A stretch of 64,000 nt of DNA from positions 62,001-126,000 of the forward strand of contig NZ_CALXSK010000003.1 of the NCBI RefSeq assembly GCF_944391105.1. Direction: 5' to 3'. The notes beneath the pieces are model-generated. The model saw only the letters and a list, made by a program, of their open reading frames with translations, was not told the DNA's origin and searched no databases. Positions within the stretch are counted from its first letter, which is position 1. The number at the start of each line of letters is the position of its first letter. Below are positions 7,481-14,776 of the stretch, piece after piece. The position numbers and the translations under genes were made by a program. This DNA is from an uncultured Victivallis sp. Its GTDB lineage: Bacteria; Verrucomicrobiota; Lentisphaeria; Victivallales; Victivallaceae.

Positions 7481-9636
7481 GCGAGCTGCTGAACGTCGAG
7501 ACGGTAGCCGGTGCTGTATTTCTTCGGGTTGCTGATTTCAACTTCGACGAAATAGACCGCCGGATCGAGTTCTCCGGAACGGAAGGCGGAATCAAGTTTG
7601 ATTTTTTTGCCGGCCTCGTTGTAGAGTTCGATTTTAAGTTGTTTGCCGATTTCGATTTCCGGATTGTCCGGGACGAGATTCAGATCGACTGCGCAGGCGC
7701 TGTCCAGTTCGAATCGGAAGAAGTCGACCGGGTCGTCGAATCCGACCGCATCGGTGACGGATGCCGTCTCCGCATCATCCCAGTTCAGCCGGGTTGCGGT
7801 GGTGCGGTCATTGTTGTCGACGGGAGCGGCGGAGTAGCGATCGGTGATGTCGAGCGTGTAGGCACTGTTGAGTTTCCCCTTTCCCTTGTCGCCGGATTCG
7901 ACCATCAGATAGACCGGCATTGCGGGAAGGAGCAGGTTGTCCAGTGAGCCGCTGCCCTGTTTCACGGTCAACGTCTTGATCTTCTTTCCCTGGCTGTATA
8001 CCGAAAGCGTGAGTTTGTCCGTGACGTTTGAGAGTGTGACCGAAACGGTTCCCGCACGGAGGGGATCAATCCGGTAACAGTCCGCCGCGTCGCCGTACCC
8101 GACCCAGCCCGAGACGGATGCGTTCCCGCCGGCGTCGAGGTCGATCCATTCGGCTTCTTCAACGCTGTTGTCGGCCGTGGCTTCCGGGAAGAGGTGGTCG
8201 TTGATGGTCAGCGTATAGGAGCTGTTCTGCTTCCCTTTGCCCTTGTCGCCGGATTCGACGGAGAGGTAAGCGGTTCCCGCCTCCAGCAGATATCCCCCCT
8301 TGAAAGCGTCGGAGTTGTCTTTGGAGAGTGTGACGTCCTTGAGCTTCTTGCCGTCGGCACGGTAGAGCGTGAGCTTGACTTTGGCGGAAAGCCCGGTGAC
8401 GCCGACGTAGAGCCGGCCCGCCGACTCCGGATTGATCCGGTAGAAATCCACCGAGTCGCCGAAGCCGACCCAGCCGTCGGCGGACGCGTGGCCGTTTTCG
8501 TCGAGAGGAAGGATTTCAGCTTCCGCGATGGAGTTGTCGGCGGAGGCTTCCGGAAAGAGATATTCGTTGATGTTCAGCTTGTAGGCCGTATTCTGCTTCC
8601 CCTTGCCCTGGTCGCCGGACTCGATCGAGAGATACGCGGCGTCTTCGAGCAGGTAACCGCCCCGGAAAACGTCGGTGCTGTCTTTGGAGAGCGAGACGCT
8701 TTTGAGTTTCTTGCCGTCGGCGCGATAGAGGGTGACCTTGACCTTTGCGGAGAGGTTTGTGACGCTGACGAAAAGGGTTCCGGCCCGTCCGGGATCGATC
8801 CGGTAGAAATCGGTCGCATCTCCATAGCCGACCCAGCCTGTTGACGAGGCGCTGCCGTCCGGAGCGAGGGTGAGCGTGTCGGCGGCCTCCGTGGAGTTGT
8901 TGTCGGTCGGAACCGGGAAGTAGTTCTCGCGAACATCGAGTGTGTAGGAGGTGTTCTGCTTCCCCTTGCCCTGGTCGCCGGATTCGATCGAAAGGTAGGC
9001 GGCGCCGTCGAGCAGGTAGCCTCCCTTGAAGACGTCGGAGCTGTCTTTTGAGAGCGAGACGCTTTTGAGTTTTTTGCCGTCGGCGCGGTAGAGGGTGACT
9101 TTGACTTTCGCTGAGAGTCCGGTGACGCCGATGAAGAGGTTGCCGGCGCGCGCGGGGTCGATGCGGTAGTAGTCGACGGAGTCCCCCAGGCCGACCCATC
9201 CGTCAATTGCGGCGTTTCCGGCCGGGCTCTGCGGCAGCCGGGTGGCGTCGTGAAGGGTGTTGTTCATGGAGGCTGCGGGGAATTCGGTCCCGGTGACGGA
9301 GAGCGTATACTCTCCTGTGCTTTTGCCTTTGTCGCTGCTTTCGAGCATCAGATAGTAGGTCCCGGCGGCGAGCGTGGCGGGCTTCATGGAAAATTTGCCG
9401 CCGGAGATCGAAAGCGGTGCGGCCTTTTTCCCGTCCGAATCATAGAGGGTCGCTTTGACCCGGAGACTGGAGCTCAGGCTGCCGATGATCTGGAAGATCC
9501 CGTTGGTCAGATTGAGTTTGTAGCAGTCCGTGAGGTCGCCGTCGAGGCCGAGCGTCTCGGTGTGCGGCGTGTTGAACAACAGATCGGTGGCGGTCGCGAA
9601 AGCGCCGCCCGCGTCGGGTACGGGTGGATAGGACAT
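7477..9636 (-). CDS. Protein of six tandem PPC-like beta domains
   Basis: A 719-aa protein built from about six repeats of roughly 115-125 residues, each like the bacterial pre-peptidase C-terminal (PPC) beta-sandwich. Repeat units carry GWVGYGD, DFYRIDP, LTLYRADGKKLK, GGYLLE and SVESGDKGKGKQN. The middle units are nearly identical at DNA level, which points to recent duplication; the first and last units are diverged. I see no signal peptide, no protease or other catalytic domain, and no obvious sorting tag. The short leader MSYPPVPDAGGAFATATDLLF is followed at once by repeat one. The start has a GGAG site (tccggagaaatcatc). A role in binding or adhesion is inferred from the fold only. Confidence 0.8.
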   Translation of the reverse strand: MSYPPVPDAGGAFATATDLLFNTPHTETLGLDGDLTDCYKLNLTNGIFQIIGSLSSSLRVKATLYDSDGKKAAPLSISGGKFSMKPATLAAGTYYLMLESSDKGKSTGEYTLSVTGTEFPAASMNNTLHDATRLPQSPAGNAAIDGWVGLGDSVDYYRIDPARAGNLFIGVTGLSAKVKVTLYRADGKKLKSVSLSKDSSDVFKGGYLLDGAAYLSIESGDQGKGKQNTSYTLDVRENYFPVPTDNNSTEAADTLTLAPDGSASSTGWVGYGDATDFYRIDPGRAGTLFVSVTNLSAKVKVTLYRADGKKLKSVSLSKDSTDVFRGGYLLEDAAYLSIESGDQGKGKQNTAYKLNINEYLFPEASADNSIAEAEILPLDENGHASADGWVGFGDSVDFYRINPESAGRLYVGVTGLSAKVKLTLYRADGKKLKDVTLSKDNSDAFKGGYLLEAGTAYLSVESGDKGKGKQNSSYTLTINDHLFPEATADNSVEEAEWIDLDAGGNASVSGWVGYGDAADCYRIDPLRAGTVSVTLSNVTDKLTLSVYSQGKKIKTLTVKQGSGSLDNLLLPAMPVYLMVESGDKGKGKLNSAYTLDITDRYSAAPVDNNDRTTATRLNWDDAETASVTDAVGFDDPVDFFRFELDSACAVDLNLVPDNPEIEIGKQLKIELYNEAGKKIKLDSAFRSGELDPAVYFVEVEISNPKKYSTGYRLDVQQLA
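7900..9300 (-). repeat. Intragenic tandem repeat, period about 370 bp
   Basis: The central part of the PPC-repeat gene consists of direct repeats. Segments coding for the Lys/Leu-rich strand, the Gly-Gly-Tyr-Leu-Leu turn and the Gly-Lys-Gly-Lys loop recur at about 370-bp spacing with few base changes, for example around 8600-8760 and 8965-9120. Boundaries are approximate. Such near-identical units can recombine and change copy number. Confidence 0.65.
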
Positions 9637-9724
9637 GATGATTTCTCCGGAAAAATTCAGGTTGTTTCAATTGTTCTTAATCTAGCGCATTTGCTGAAAA
9701 TATCAAATCCCGGCGGAAGATTCA

Positions 9725-9753
9725 TTGAAAAGATGCCGCTTTTGCGCTATATT
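9725..9753 (+). promoter_or_regulatory. Sigma-70-like promoter
   Basis: TTGAAA (9725-9730), a 17-bp spacer, then TATATT (9748-9753). The predicted start is about 30 nt before the phosphohexomutase ATG. Confidence 0.65.
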
Positions 9754-9789
9754 CCCTCCATGAGGGAGCATCAGAACCGGAGAGAGGGG

Positions 9790-11172
9790 ATGGGCAGCAG
9801 AACCAGTACACTGAAATTTTCCGAGAGCGGCGTCCGCGGCATCGTCGGCGAGGGGCTCACCGCACGTCTTGCGGCGGAACTCGGCGCGGCGTTCGGATTC
9901 TATCAGGGCGGCGGGCGCATCGTCGTCGGAAGGGATACCCGTCCGACCGGCGGGATGTTCGAGCAGGCGGTTACGGCGGGGCTGCTCGCCGCGGGCTGCG
10001 AGGTGATGCGCGCCGGGATCGTGCCGACTCCGACGCTGCAGTTTTCGGTCAAGGCGAACCGGGCGGCGGGGGGGATCGCGATCACAGCGAGTCACAATCC
10101 GGCCGAGTGGAATGCGTTGAAGTTCATCGGCGCGGCCGGGACGTTTCTTTCGCCCGGGGAGGCTGCCGAACTGTTCGACCTCTACAATCAGGGGAATCTG
10201 CCGTACCGGTCCGAATCGGATTTCCGCGACATTCGTCCGCTGGACGGAGCGTTTGCGGCGCACGAGGCGCGGATTCTGGAAGTGATTGATTCCGATGCCG
10301 TGCGGCGGCGAAAGTTCCGGGTCGCGGTCGACTGCGTGAACGGTGTCGGCGCACTGTACAGCCGGGGATTTCTGGAGAAGCTCGGCTGCGAAGTTTTCGT
10401 TGTAAACGCTGTTCCGGACGGCGGTTTTTCCCGCCCCCCCGAGCCGCTGCCCGAGAATCTCGGCGAACTTTGCCGTGTGGTGCGGGAAGCGCACTGCGAT
10501 GTCGGTTTCGGGCAGGATCCGGACGGTGACCGGTTGACCGTCGTGACCGACGAAGGTGTCGCACTGACCCCCCATCACACGGTAGCGCTGGCGGTCGATC
10601 AGGTGCTCGACGGCGGGGATCCGGGGCCGGTGGTCGCGAATGTTCAGACCTCCCGGCTCGTGGAGGAGATCACCCGAAGCTACGGGTGCGAATTTTATGC
10701 GGCGCCGGTCGGAGAGATCAACGTGGTCGAGAAGATGATCGCCGTCGACGGCATGATCGGCGGGGAGGGCAACTGCGGCGGTGTGATTGATCGGCGCGTG
10801 CATCCGGGGCGCGACAGCTTCTGCGCAATGGCGCTGATTCTCGAACGGCTCGCTTTTTCGGAACGGAAGCTCTCGGAGATCGTGGCGGATTTTCCGCCGA
10901 TAGCGAACCTCTCGTGCCGCTTTTCCCTGCCTCCGATCCGCTCCCGCGCGGTTCTGGCGGAGATGACGCGGCGTTACCGGCAGTACGATCCGCTGACCTT
11001 CGACGGGCTGCGGTTCGATCTGCCGCAGGGGCGGATTCTCATGCGCTCCTCGAATACGGAGCCGTTGCTGCGGCTGAATGTCGAGTGTGCGGACCGGCAG
11101 GGCGCTGAGACTCTGCTCGAACGGTTTCGCACGGAAATCCAACATCTCATTGAGGAGACTCCCGCAAAGTGA
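9790..11172 (+). CDS. Phosphohexomutase (phosphoglucosamine/phosphomannomutase family)
   Basis: A 460-aa alpha-D-phosphohexomutase that interconverts hexose 1- and 6-phosphates. The four signature regions are present. The catalytic serine loop reads AITASHNPAEWNALKF, the metal loop FGQDPDGDRLT, the sugar loop GGEGNCGGVIDRRVHPGRD, and the C-terminal phosphate loop MRSSNTEPLLRLNVE. The N-terminus, ESGVRGIVGEGLT, resembles the archaeal-type phosphoglucosamine mutases, so a role in amino-sugar supply (GlmM-like) is the best guess, but PMM/PGM activity is possible. I start at the ATG after GGAGAGAGGGG; the frame stays open upstream without a start-like context. The next gene starts within the stop (GTGA), giving a three-gene operon. 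Confidence 0.88.
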   Translation: MGSRTSTLKFSESGVRGIVGEGLTARLAAELGAAFGFYQGGGRIVVGRDTRPTGGMFEQAVTAGLLAAGCEVMRAGIVPTPTLQFSVKANRAAGGIAITASHNPAEWNALKFIGAAGTFLSPGEAAELFDLYNQGNLPYRSESDFRDIRPLDGAFAAHEARILEVIDSDAVRRRKFRVAVDCVNGVGALYSRGFLEKLGCEVFVVNAVPDGGFSRPPEPLPENLGELCRVVREAHCDVGFGQDPDGDRLTVVTDEGVALTPHHTVALAVDQVLDGGDPGPVVANVQTSRLVEEITRSYGCEFYAAPVGEINVVEKMIAVDGMIGGEGNCGGVIDRRVHPGRDSFCAMALILERLAFSERKLSEIVADFPPIANLSCRFSLPPIRSRAVLAEMTRRYRQYDPLTFDGLRFDLPQGRILMRSSNTEPLLRLNVECADRQGAETLLERFRTEIQHLIEETPAK

Positions 11173-11834
11173 CGCGTCCTTCGGTTTATTTTTTCGACAT
11201 GGATCATACGCTCATCAACCACGACTGCGATGTGAGCTGGAAACAGTTCGTCGTGAAGCACGGCCTCGCGCCGGAATCGGACCTGGCAGAGGCGGATCGC
11301 TATTTTGACGACTACAATGCCGGAACGCTCGATGTCGAAGAGTTCTACGGGTTTCAATTTCGGGAGTTCGTCGGAAGAAGTGAGCCGGAGATGCTCGAAT
11401 TGTCGCAGCTCCATTTCCGGGAATTCGTCGAGCCGCACATCTACGGGGAGGGGAGGCGTCTGGTCGGCTCTCTGCTGGAACGGAATGTGCCGGTGGCGAT
11501 TTTAACGAGCACGAATTCGATCGTCGCGCGGCCGATTGCGGCGGCGCTCGGAATATCCGAGGTGCTCGGCACCACTCTGGAACTGAAGGACGGCCGCTTC
11601 ACCGGCCGGATCACCGGTCCCTACGGCGCTCGCGAGGGGAAGGTCGAGATCGCCCGGGAGTGGGCGGCGCGCCACGGCGTCACACTCGCGGATTTCGCCT
11701 ATTACGGTGACAGCGTCAACGATGTGCAGATCCTCGACGCGGTCGGATTTCCGAACACGGTCAACCCCTCCGGCGAACTTCGCCGCATCGCCGGGGAGCG
11801 CAACTGGCCGATCCTGACCTGGCGGGAGGGGTGA
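11169..11834 (+). CDS. HAD-IB family phosphatase (SerB-like)
   Basis: A 221-aa haloacid dehalogenase-type hydrolase. Motif I is YFFDMDHTL with the nucleophile and acid Asp pair, motif II is ILTSTNS, motif III is the Lys in REGKVEIA, and motif IV is YYGDSVNDVQIL. The helical insertion between motifs I and II (about residues 30-90) is the C1 cap of the HAD-IB group, which includes phosphoserine phosphatase and related small-molecule phosphatases. The GTG start overlaps the previous stop by 4 bp and its own stop overlaps the next start (GTGA). The true substrate is unknown. Confidence 0.85.
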   Translation: MTRPSVYFFDMDHTLINHDCDVSWKQFVVKHGLAPESDLAEADRYFDDYNAGTLDVEEFYGFQFREFVGRSEPEMLELSQLHFREFVEPHIYGEGRRLVGSLLERNVPVAILTSTNSIVARPIAAALGISEVLGTTLELKDGRFTGRITGPYGAREGKVEIAREWAARHGVTLADFAYYGDSVNDVQILDAVGFPNTVNPSGELRRIAGERNWPILTWREG

Positions 11835-12562
11835 TCATCATGCCGGCGACTTATCTGGAACATTTTGTGGTCCGCCACCGCGAGGCCGACCGTAACGGCG
11901 ACCTCCGGCTCGCCGGCTGGTTTGATTTTCTTCAGGAAGCGGCTGCGAATCATGCTTCCCAGCTCGGAGTCGGGCTCGAAATGCTGCGGAACAACCACAT
12001 GATCTGGGTGTTGTCGCGCCTGAAACTTGCGATGGAACGCTCTCCGCGGATCGGGGAGCGCGTCACGGTCGAAACCTGGCCGAACGGCTTCCGGCGGCTG
12101 CATGCCGCGCGCCAGTTCCGGGTCATCGGCGGGGACGGTGCGGAGATTGCGCGTGCGTCGAGCCGCTGGCTGCTGCTCGGACTTCCGCGTCTGCGTCCGT
12201 TGAAACTTGAGGCTCTTCCGGTCGAACTGCCGGACAACTCCGCGTTGCCGGATTACTTCGAACTGGAGGAGAAACTCGCTGCACGCACGCTCACGCCTGA
12301 ACTCGAAGTTCCCGTCCGCTACTCGATGGAGGATGTGAACGGCCACATGAACAACGCCGAATACGCGGGGCTGGTACAGGATTTCGCCGCTGCGAAACGG
12401 GGGGAGCCGCCCTGTTTCCGGACGGTGGAGCTTCACTATCTTTCCGCAGTCCGTTCGCCGGACGTGCTCTCCATCGGCGGTGAATTCGACGGGAATACGC
12501 TGTTTGTCGAAGGAGCGGGGCGGAACGGCATGATGAGTTTCACCGCGCTGGCGACCTTCTGA
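11831..12562 (+). CDS. Acyl-ACP thioesterase family protein
   Basis: The 243-aa protein has the double hot-dog layout of acyl-acyl carrier protein thioesterases, which release fatty acids from ACP. The first half holds the helix WFDFLQEAAANHASQLG and the strand IWVLSRLKLAMER. The second half has YSMEDVNGHMNNAEYAGL, whose Asn-x-His motif fits the catalytic Asn/His pair, and RTVELHYLSAVRSPDVL. Translation can begin at the GTG that overlaps the HAD stop (GTGA) or at the ATG 9 nt later. The operon with a hexomutase and a phosphatase does not show an obvious common pathway. It would act in the cytoplasm. Confidence 0.85.
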   Translation: MIIMPATYLEHFVVRHREADRNGDLRLAGWFDFLQEAAANHASQLGVGLEMLRNNHMIWVLSRLKLAMERSPRIGERVTVETWPNGFRRLHAARQFRVIGGDGAEIARASSRWLLLGLPRLRPLKLEALPVELPDNSALPDYFELEEKLAARTLTPELEVPVRYSMEDVNGHMNNAEYAGLVQDFAAAKRGEPPCFRTVELHYLSAVRSPDVLSIGGEFDGNTLFVEGAGRNGMMSFTALATF

Positions 12563-12566
12563 CGGA

Positions 12567-13457
12567 TCAGAGCTGTCTGCAGAACGCCCGGAACCGGCAA
12601 CCGGAACACGCCTCCCGACGGGGCGGGAAGTCATCAAGGCACACTTCGCCGGACGGACGGACCGCATTGAGCATCTCCGCTGCGCCGGCTTGAATTTCCC
12701 GCAGTGTGCGCGCGGCGTTGAGTTCGATCCCGGACTCCCGCAGAACTCCTTTTTCCGGGATAAGTTCGAATGTTCGCACCCGGTTCGGAGGAATGTGCAG
12801 AACGTTCATCGCATGAAAACGCAGCAGCAGAGCCGTCGTATCGGTCCCCGAACTCTCCACGAACGAGAGCACTCCCTTCTCCTGAAACGCGAGAAGCGGA
12901 ACCACATAACAGTGCACTCCGCCGGGAATCGTCACTTCGAGCGGAGAGTCGATCGCGCGGCGATGAAGGAAACGGACGGACGCAAGGATCGGCCACACGC
13001 CTGATTCGAGCGCGTCAAGCGCCTGACGAAGTTCCCGCTCGAGCCGTTCCCGTACCGCACCGGAGCCGGCGGAGTCGGAATAGTAGAGCGTTTCCAGCAT
13101 CGGCGCGGCGTGGTCACGTCGGAACTCTCCGTGCAGCATCCGGTGAAATTCCCGGTGAAACCGACTCATGACCGCGCCGGAAAGATGTGGAAATCCGGCC
13201 GGAAACTCAGGGTCTTCCGATTCATGCGGCGCATAGAATGCCGCACGCAGCTCCGACCCGATCAGACGCCGCAGATAGCCGCTCTCCGACAACAGCGAAC
13301 GCATTTCGTGCAGGTTGCGCAACTCCGGAACGGCATCCGCGTCATGGCCGCCGCGCGCCCCGTAATAGTGAAGAAAACAACTCCGGCGGCAGAAGTTCCA
13401 CATCTCCTGCCGCCGAACCGACCAGCTGAACGCGATGTCGGCCGCGCTGCGGATCAT
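12567..13457 (-). CDS. RecB/Cas4-like PD-(D/E)XK fold protein with four cysteines
   Basis: The 296-aa protein starts with SWSVRRQEMWNFCRRSCFLHYYG and ends with CSGCRFRAFCRQL. This combination (Cys23/Cys27 near the N-terminus, Cys284/287/293 at the C-terminus) is the iron-sulfur frame of Cas4/AddB-type nucleases. The centre, VVPLLAFQEKGVLSFVESSGT, lies where such nucleases carry the Asp...Asp/Glu-x-Lys catalytic residues. Here the expected Asp and Lys are replaced, so it is probably not an active nuclease. It starts 2 nt after purT. No CRISPR array or cas genes lie nearby. The assignment is by pattern only. Confidence 0.6.
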   Translation of the reverse strand: MIRSAADIAFSWSVRRQEMWNFCRRSCFLHYYGARGGHDADAVPELRNLHEMRSLLSESGYLRRLIGSELRAAFYAPHESEDPEFPAGFPHLSGAVMSRFHREFHRMLHGEFRRDHAAPMLETLYYSDSAGSGAVRERLERELRQALDALESGVWPILASVRFLHRRAIDSPLEVTIPGGVHCYVVPLLAFQEKGVLSFVESSGTDTTALLLRFHAMNVLHIPPNRVRTFELIPEKGVLRESGIELNAARTLREIQAGAAEMLNAVRPSGEVCLDDFPPRREACSGCRFRAFCRQL

Positions 13458-13459
13458 TC

Positions 13460-14644
13460 TCAGAGTTCGACCTCAACAGCCCTGCGCATGCGGAACACTT
13501 TTTCCAGCGCCTCGTCGGTTGAGTTCCCCCGTGCGAGACAGACGCCGAGACGGCGATGCCCCTTGAGTTCGGGTTTGCCGAAGAGCCGGATCTGCGTGTC
13601 GGGTTCAGCGAGCGCCCCGTCGATGTTTGCAAAGCGGACCGCTTTCGAGTTCCCGTCTGCAACAATCGCCTTCGAAGCCGACGGCCCATGGAACGCGATG
13701 TTCGGAATCGGCAGACCGAGGATCGCGCGGGCGTGCAGATCGAACTCCGAAAGATCCTGCGAGATCATCGTTACCATGCCCGTATCGTGCGGACGCGGAC
13801 TGACTTCACTGAAGATGACCCGGTCGCCGCAGATGAAGAGTTCGACGCCGAAAATGCCGTATCCGCCGAGTGCGGCGGTGATCGCTCCGGCGATTCTCTG
13901 CGCTTCCGCGCGTGCCTTGTCGCTCATCTTCTGCGGCTGCCATGACTCCTGGTAGTCGCCGTCGACCTGATGGTGGCCGATCGGTTCGAGGTACGAGGTC
14001 CCGCCGACATGACGGACGGTCAGCTGCGTGATCTCATAATCGAATTTGACGAACCCCTCAACGATGACCTTGCCCGCTCCGGCGCGGCCCCCCTCCTGAG
14101 CGATTTTCCAGGAGTTGTCGATGTCCGCTTCGGAACGGACCACGCTCTGTCCGTGACCGGAAGAGCTCATGATCGGTTTCACCACACACGGAATTCCGAT
14201 TTCGCGAACCGCGGCGTCGAATTCTTCACGCGTGGCGGCGAACCGGTAGGGGCTGGTCGGGAGCTTCAGCTCCTCGGCCGCAAGACGGCGGATCCCTTCG
14301 CGGTTCATCGTGAGTTTCGCCGCGCGCGCTGTCGGGACGACGTGATACCCCTCCTGTTCCAGTTCAACCAGTGTATCGGTTGCGATCGCTTCCACTTCCG
14401 GTACGATAAGATCGGGTTTTTCCTGCTCGATCACGCGGCGCAGCTCCGCGCCGTCGAGCATGTTGATGACGTGCGACCGGTGGGCGACCTGCATGCCGGG
14501 GGCGTTTGCGTAGCGGTCGACCGCGATGGTCTCCACCCCGAACCGCTGCATTGCGATCACCACCTCTTTGCCGAGTTCGCCCGCCCCGCAGAAGAGCACC
14601 TTGCATGCGGAGGGTGTCAACGCCGTTCCGATCGTCCTGCCCAT
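13460..14644 (-). CDS. purT: Formate-dependent phosphoribosylglycinamide formyltransferase
   Basis: PurT makes formyl-GAR from GAR, formate and ATP in purine synthesis. The 394-aa length is normal. The PreATP-grasp region has [20 protein letters not shown] and [15 protein letters not shown] (residues ~15-55). The ATP-grasp core has [34 protein letters not shown] and [16 protein letters not shown], and metal-binding residues lie in [20 protein letters not shown] followed by PHDTGMVTM. The C-terminus has the family's [20 protein letters not shown]. Formate dependence suits an anaerobe. The gene is followed at 2 nt by the Cas4-like gene. Confidence 0.95.
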   Translation of the reverse strand: MGRTIGTALTPSACKVLFCGAGELGKEVVIAMQRFGVETIAVDRYANAPGMQVAHRSHVINMLDGAELRRVIEQEKPDLIVPEVEAIATDTLVELEQEGYHVVPTARAAKLTMNREGIRRLAAEELKLPTSPYRFAATREEFDAAVREIGIPCVVKPIMSSSGHGQSVVRSEADIDNSWKIAQEGGRAGAGKVIVEGFVKFDYEITQLTVRHVGGTSYLEPIGHHQVDGDYQESWQPQKMSDKARAEAQRIAGAITAALGGYGIFGVELFICGDRVIFSEVSPRPHDTGMVTMISQDLSEFDLHARAILGLPIPNIAFHGPSASKAIVADGNSKAVRFANIDGALAEPDTQIRLFGKPELKGHRRLGVCLARGNSTDEALEKVFRMRRAVEVEL

Positions 14645-14731
14645 GATGAATCCTTCCCTGAAAAACTGTTTCCCGTAAAGCGGAAGGGCGGATTTTCTCC
14701 GCCGCCCCCCGCTGTTTTCGTCTGTCGAACT

Positions 14732-14760
14732 AATATACTGCCGCCCCGCAGGAAAAGCAA
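14732..14760 (-). promoter_or_regulatory. Probable purT promoter
   Basis: On the minus strand, TTGCTT (14760-14755), a 17-bp spacer, and TATATT (14737-14732). The leader then contains a GGCGG/CCGCC hairpin at about 14686-14702 before the purT start. No known riboswitch is recognised. Confidence 0.55.
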
Positions 14761-14776
14761 GGCGTTTTTTGTGGTT

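Noticed and set aside
12567-13457. A CRISPR-Cas system around the Cas4-like gene
   Set aside because: No repeats, cas1, cas2 or effector genes occur anywhere in the window.
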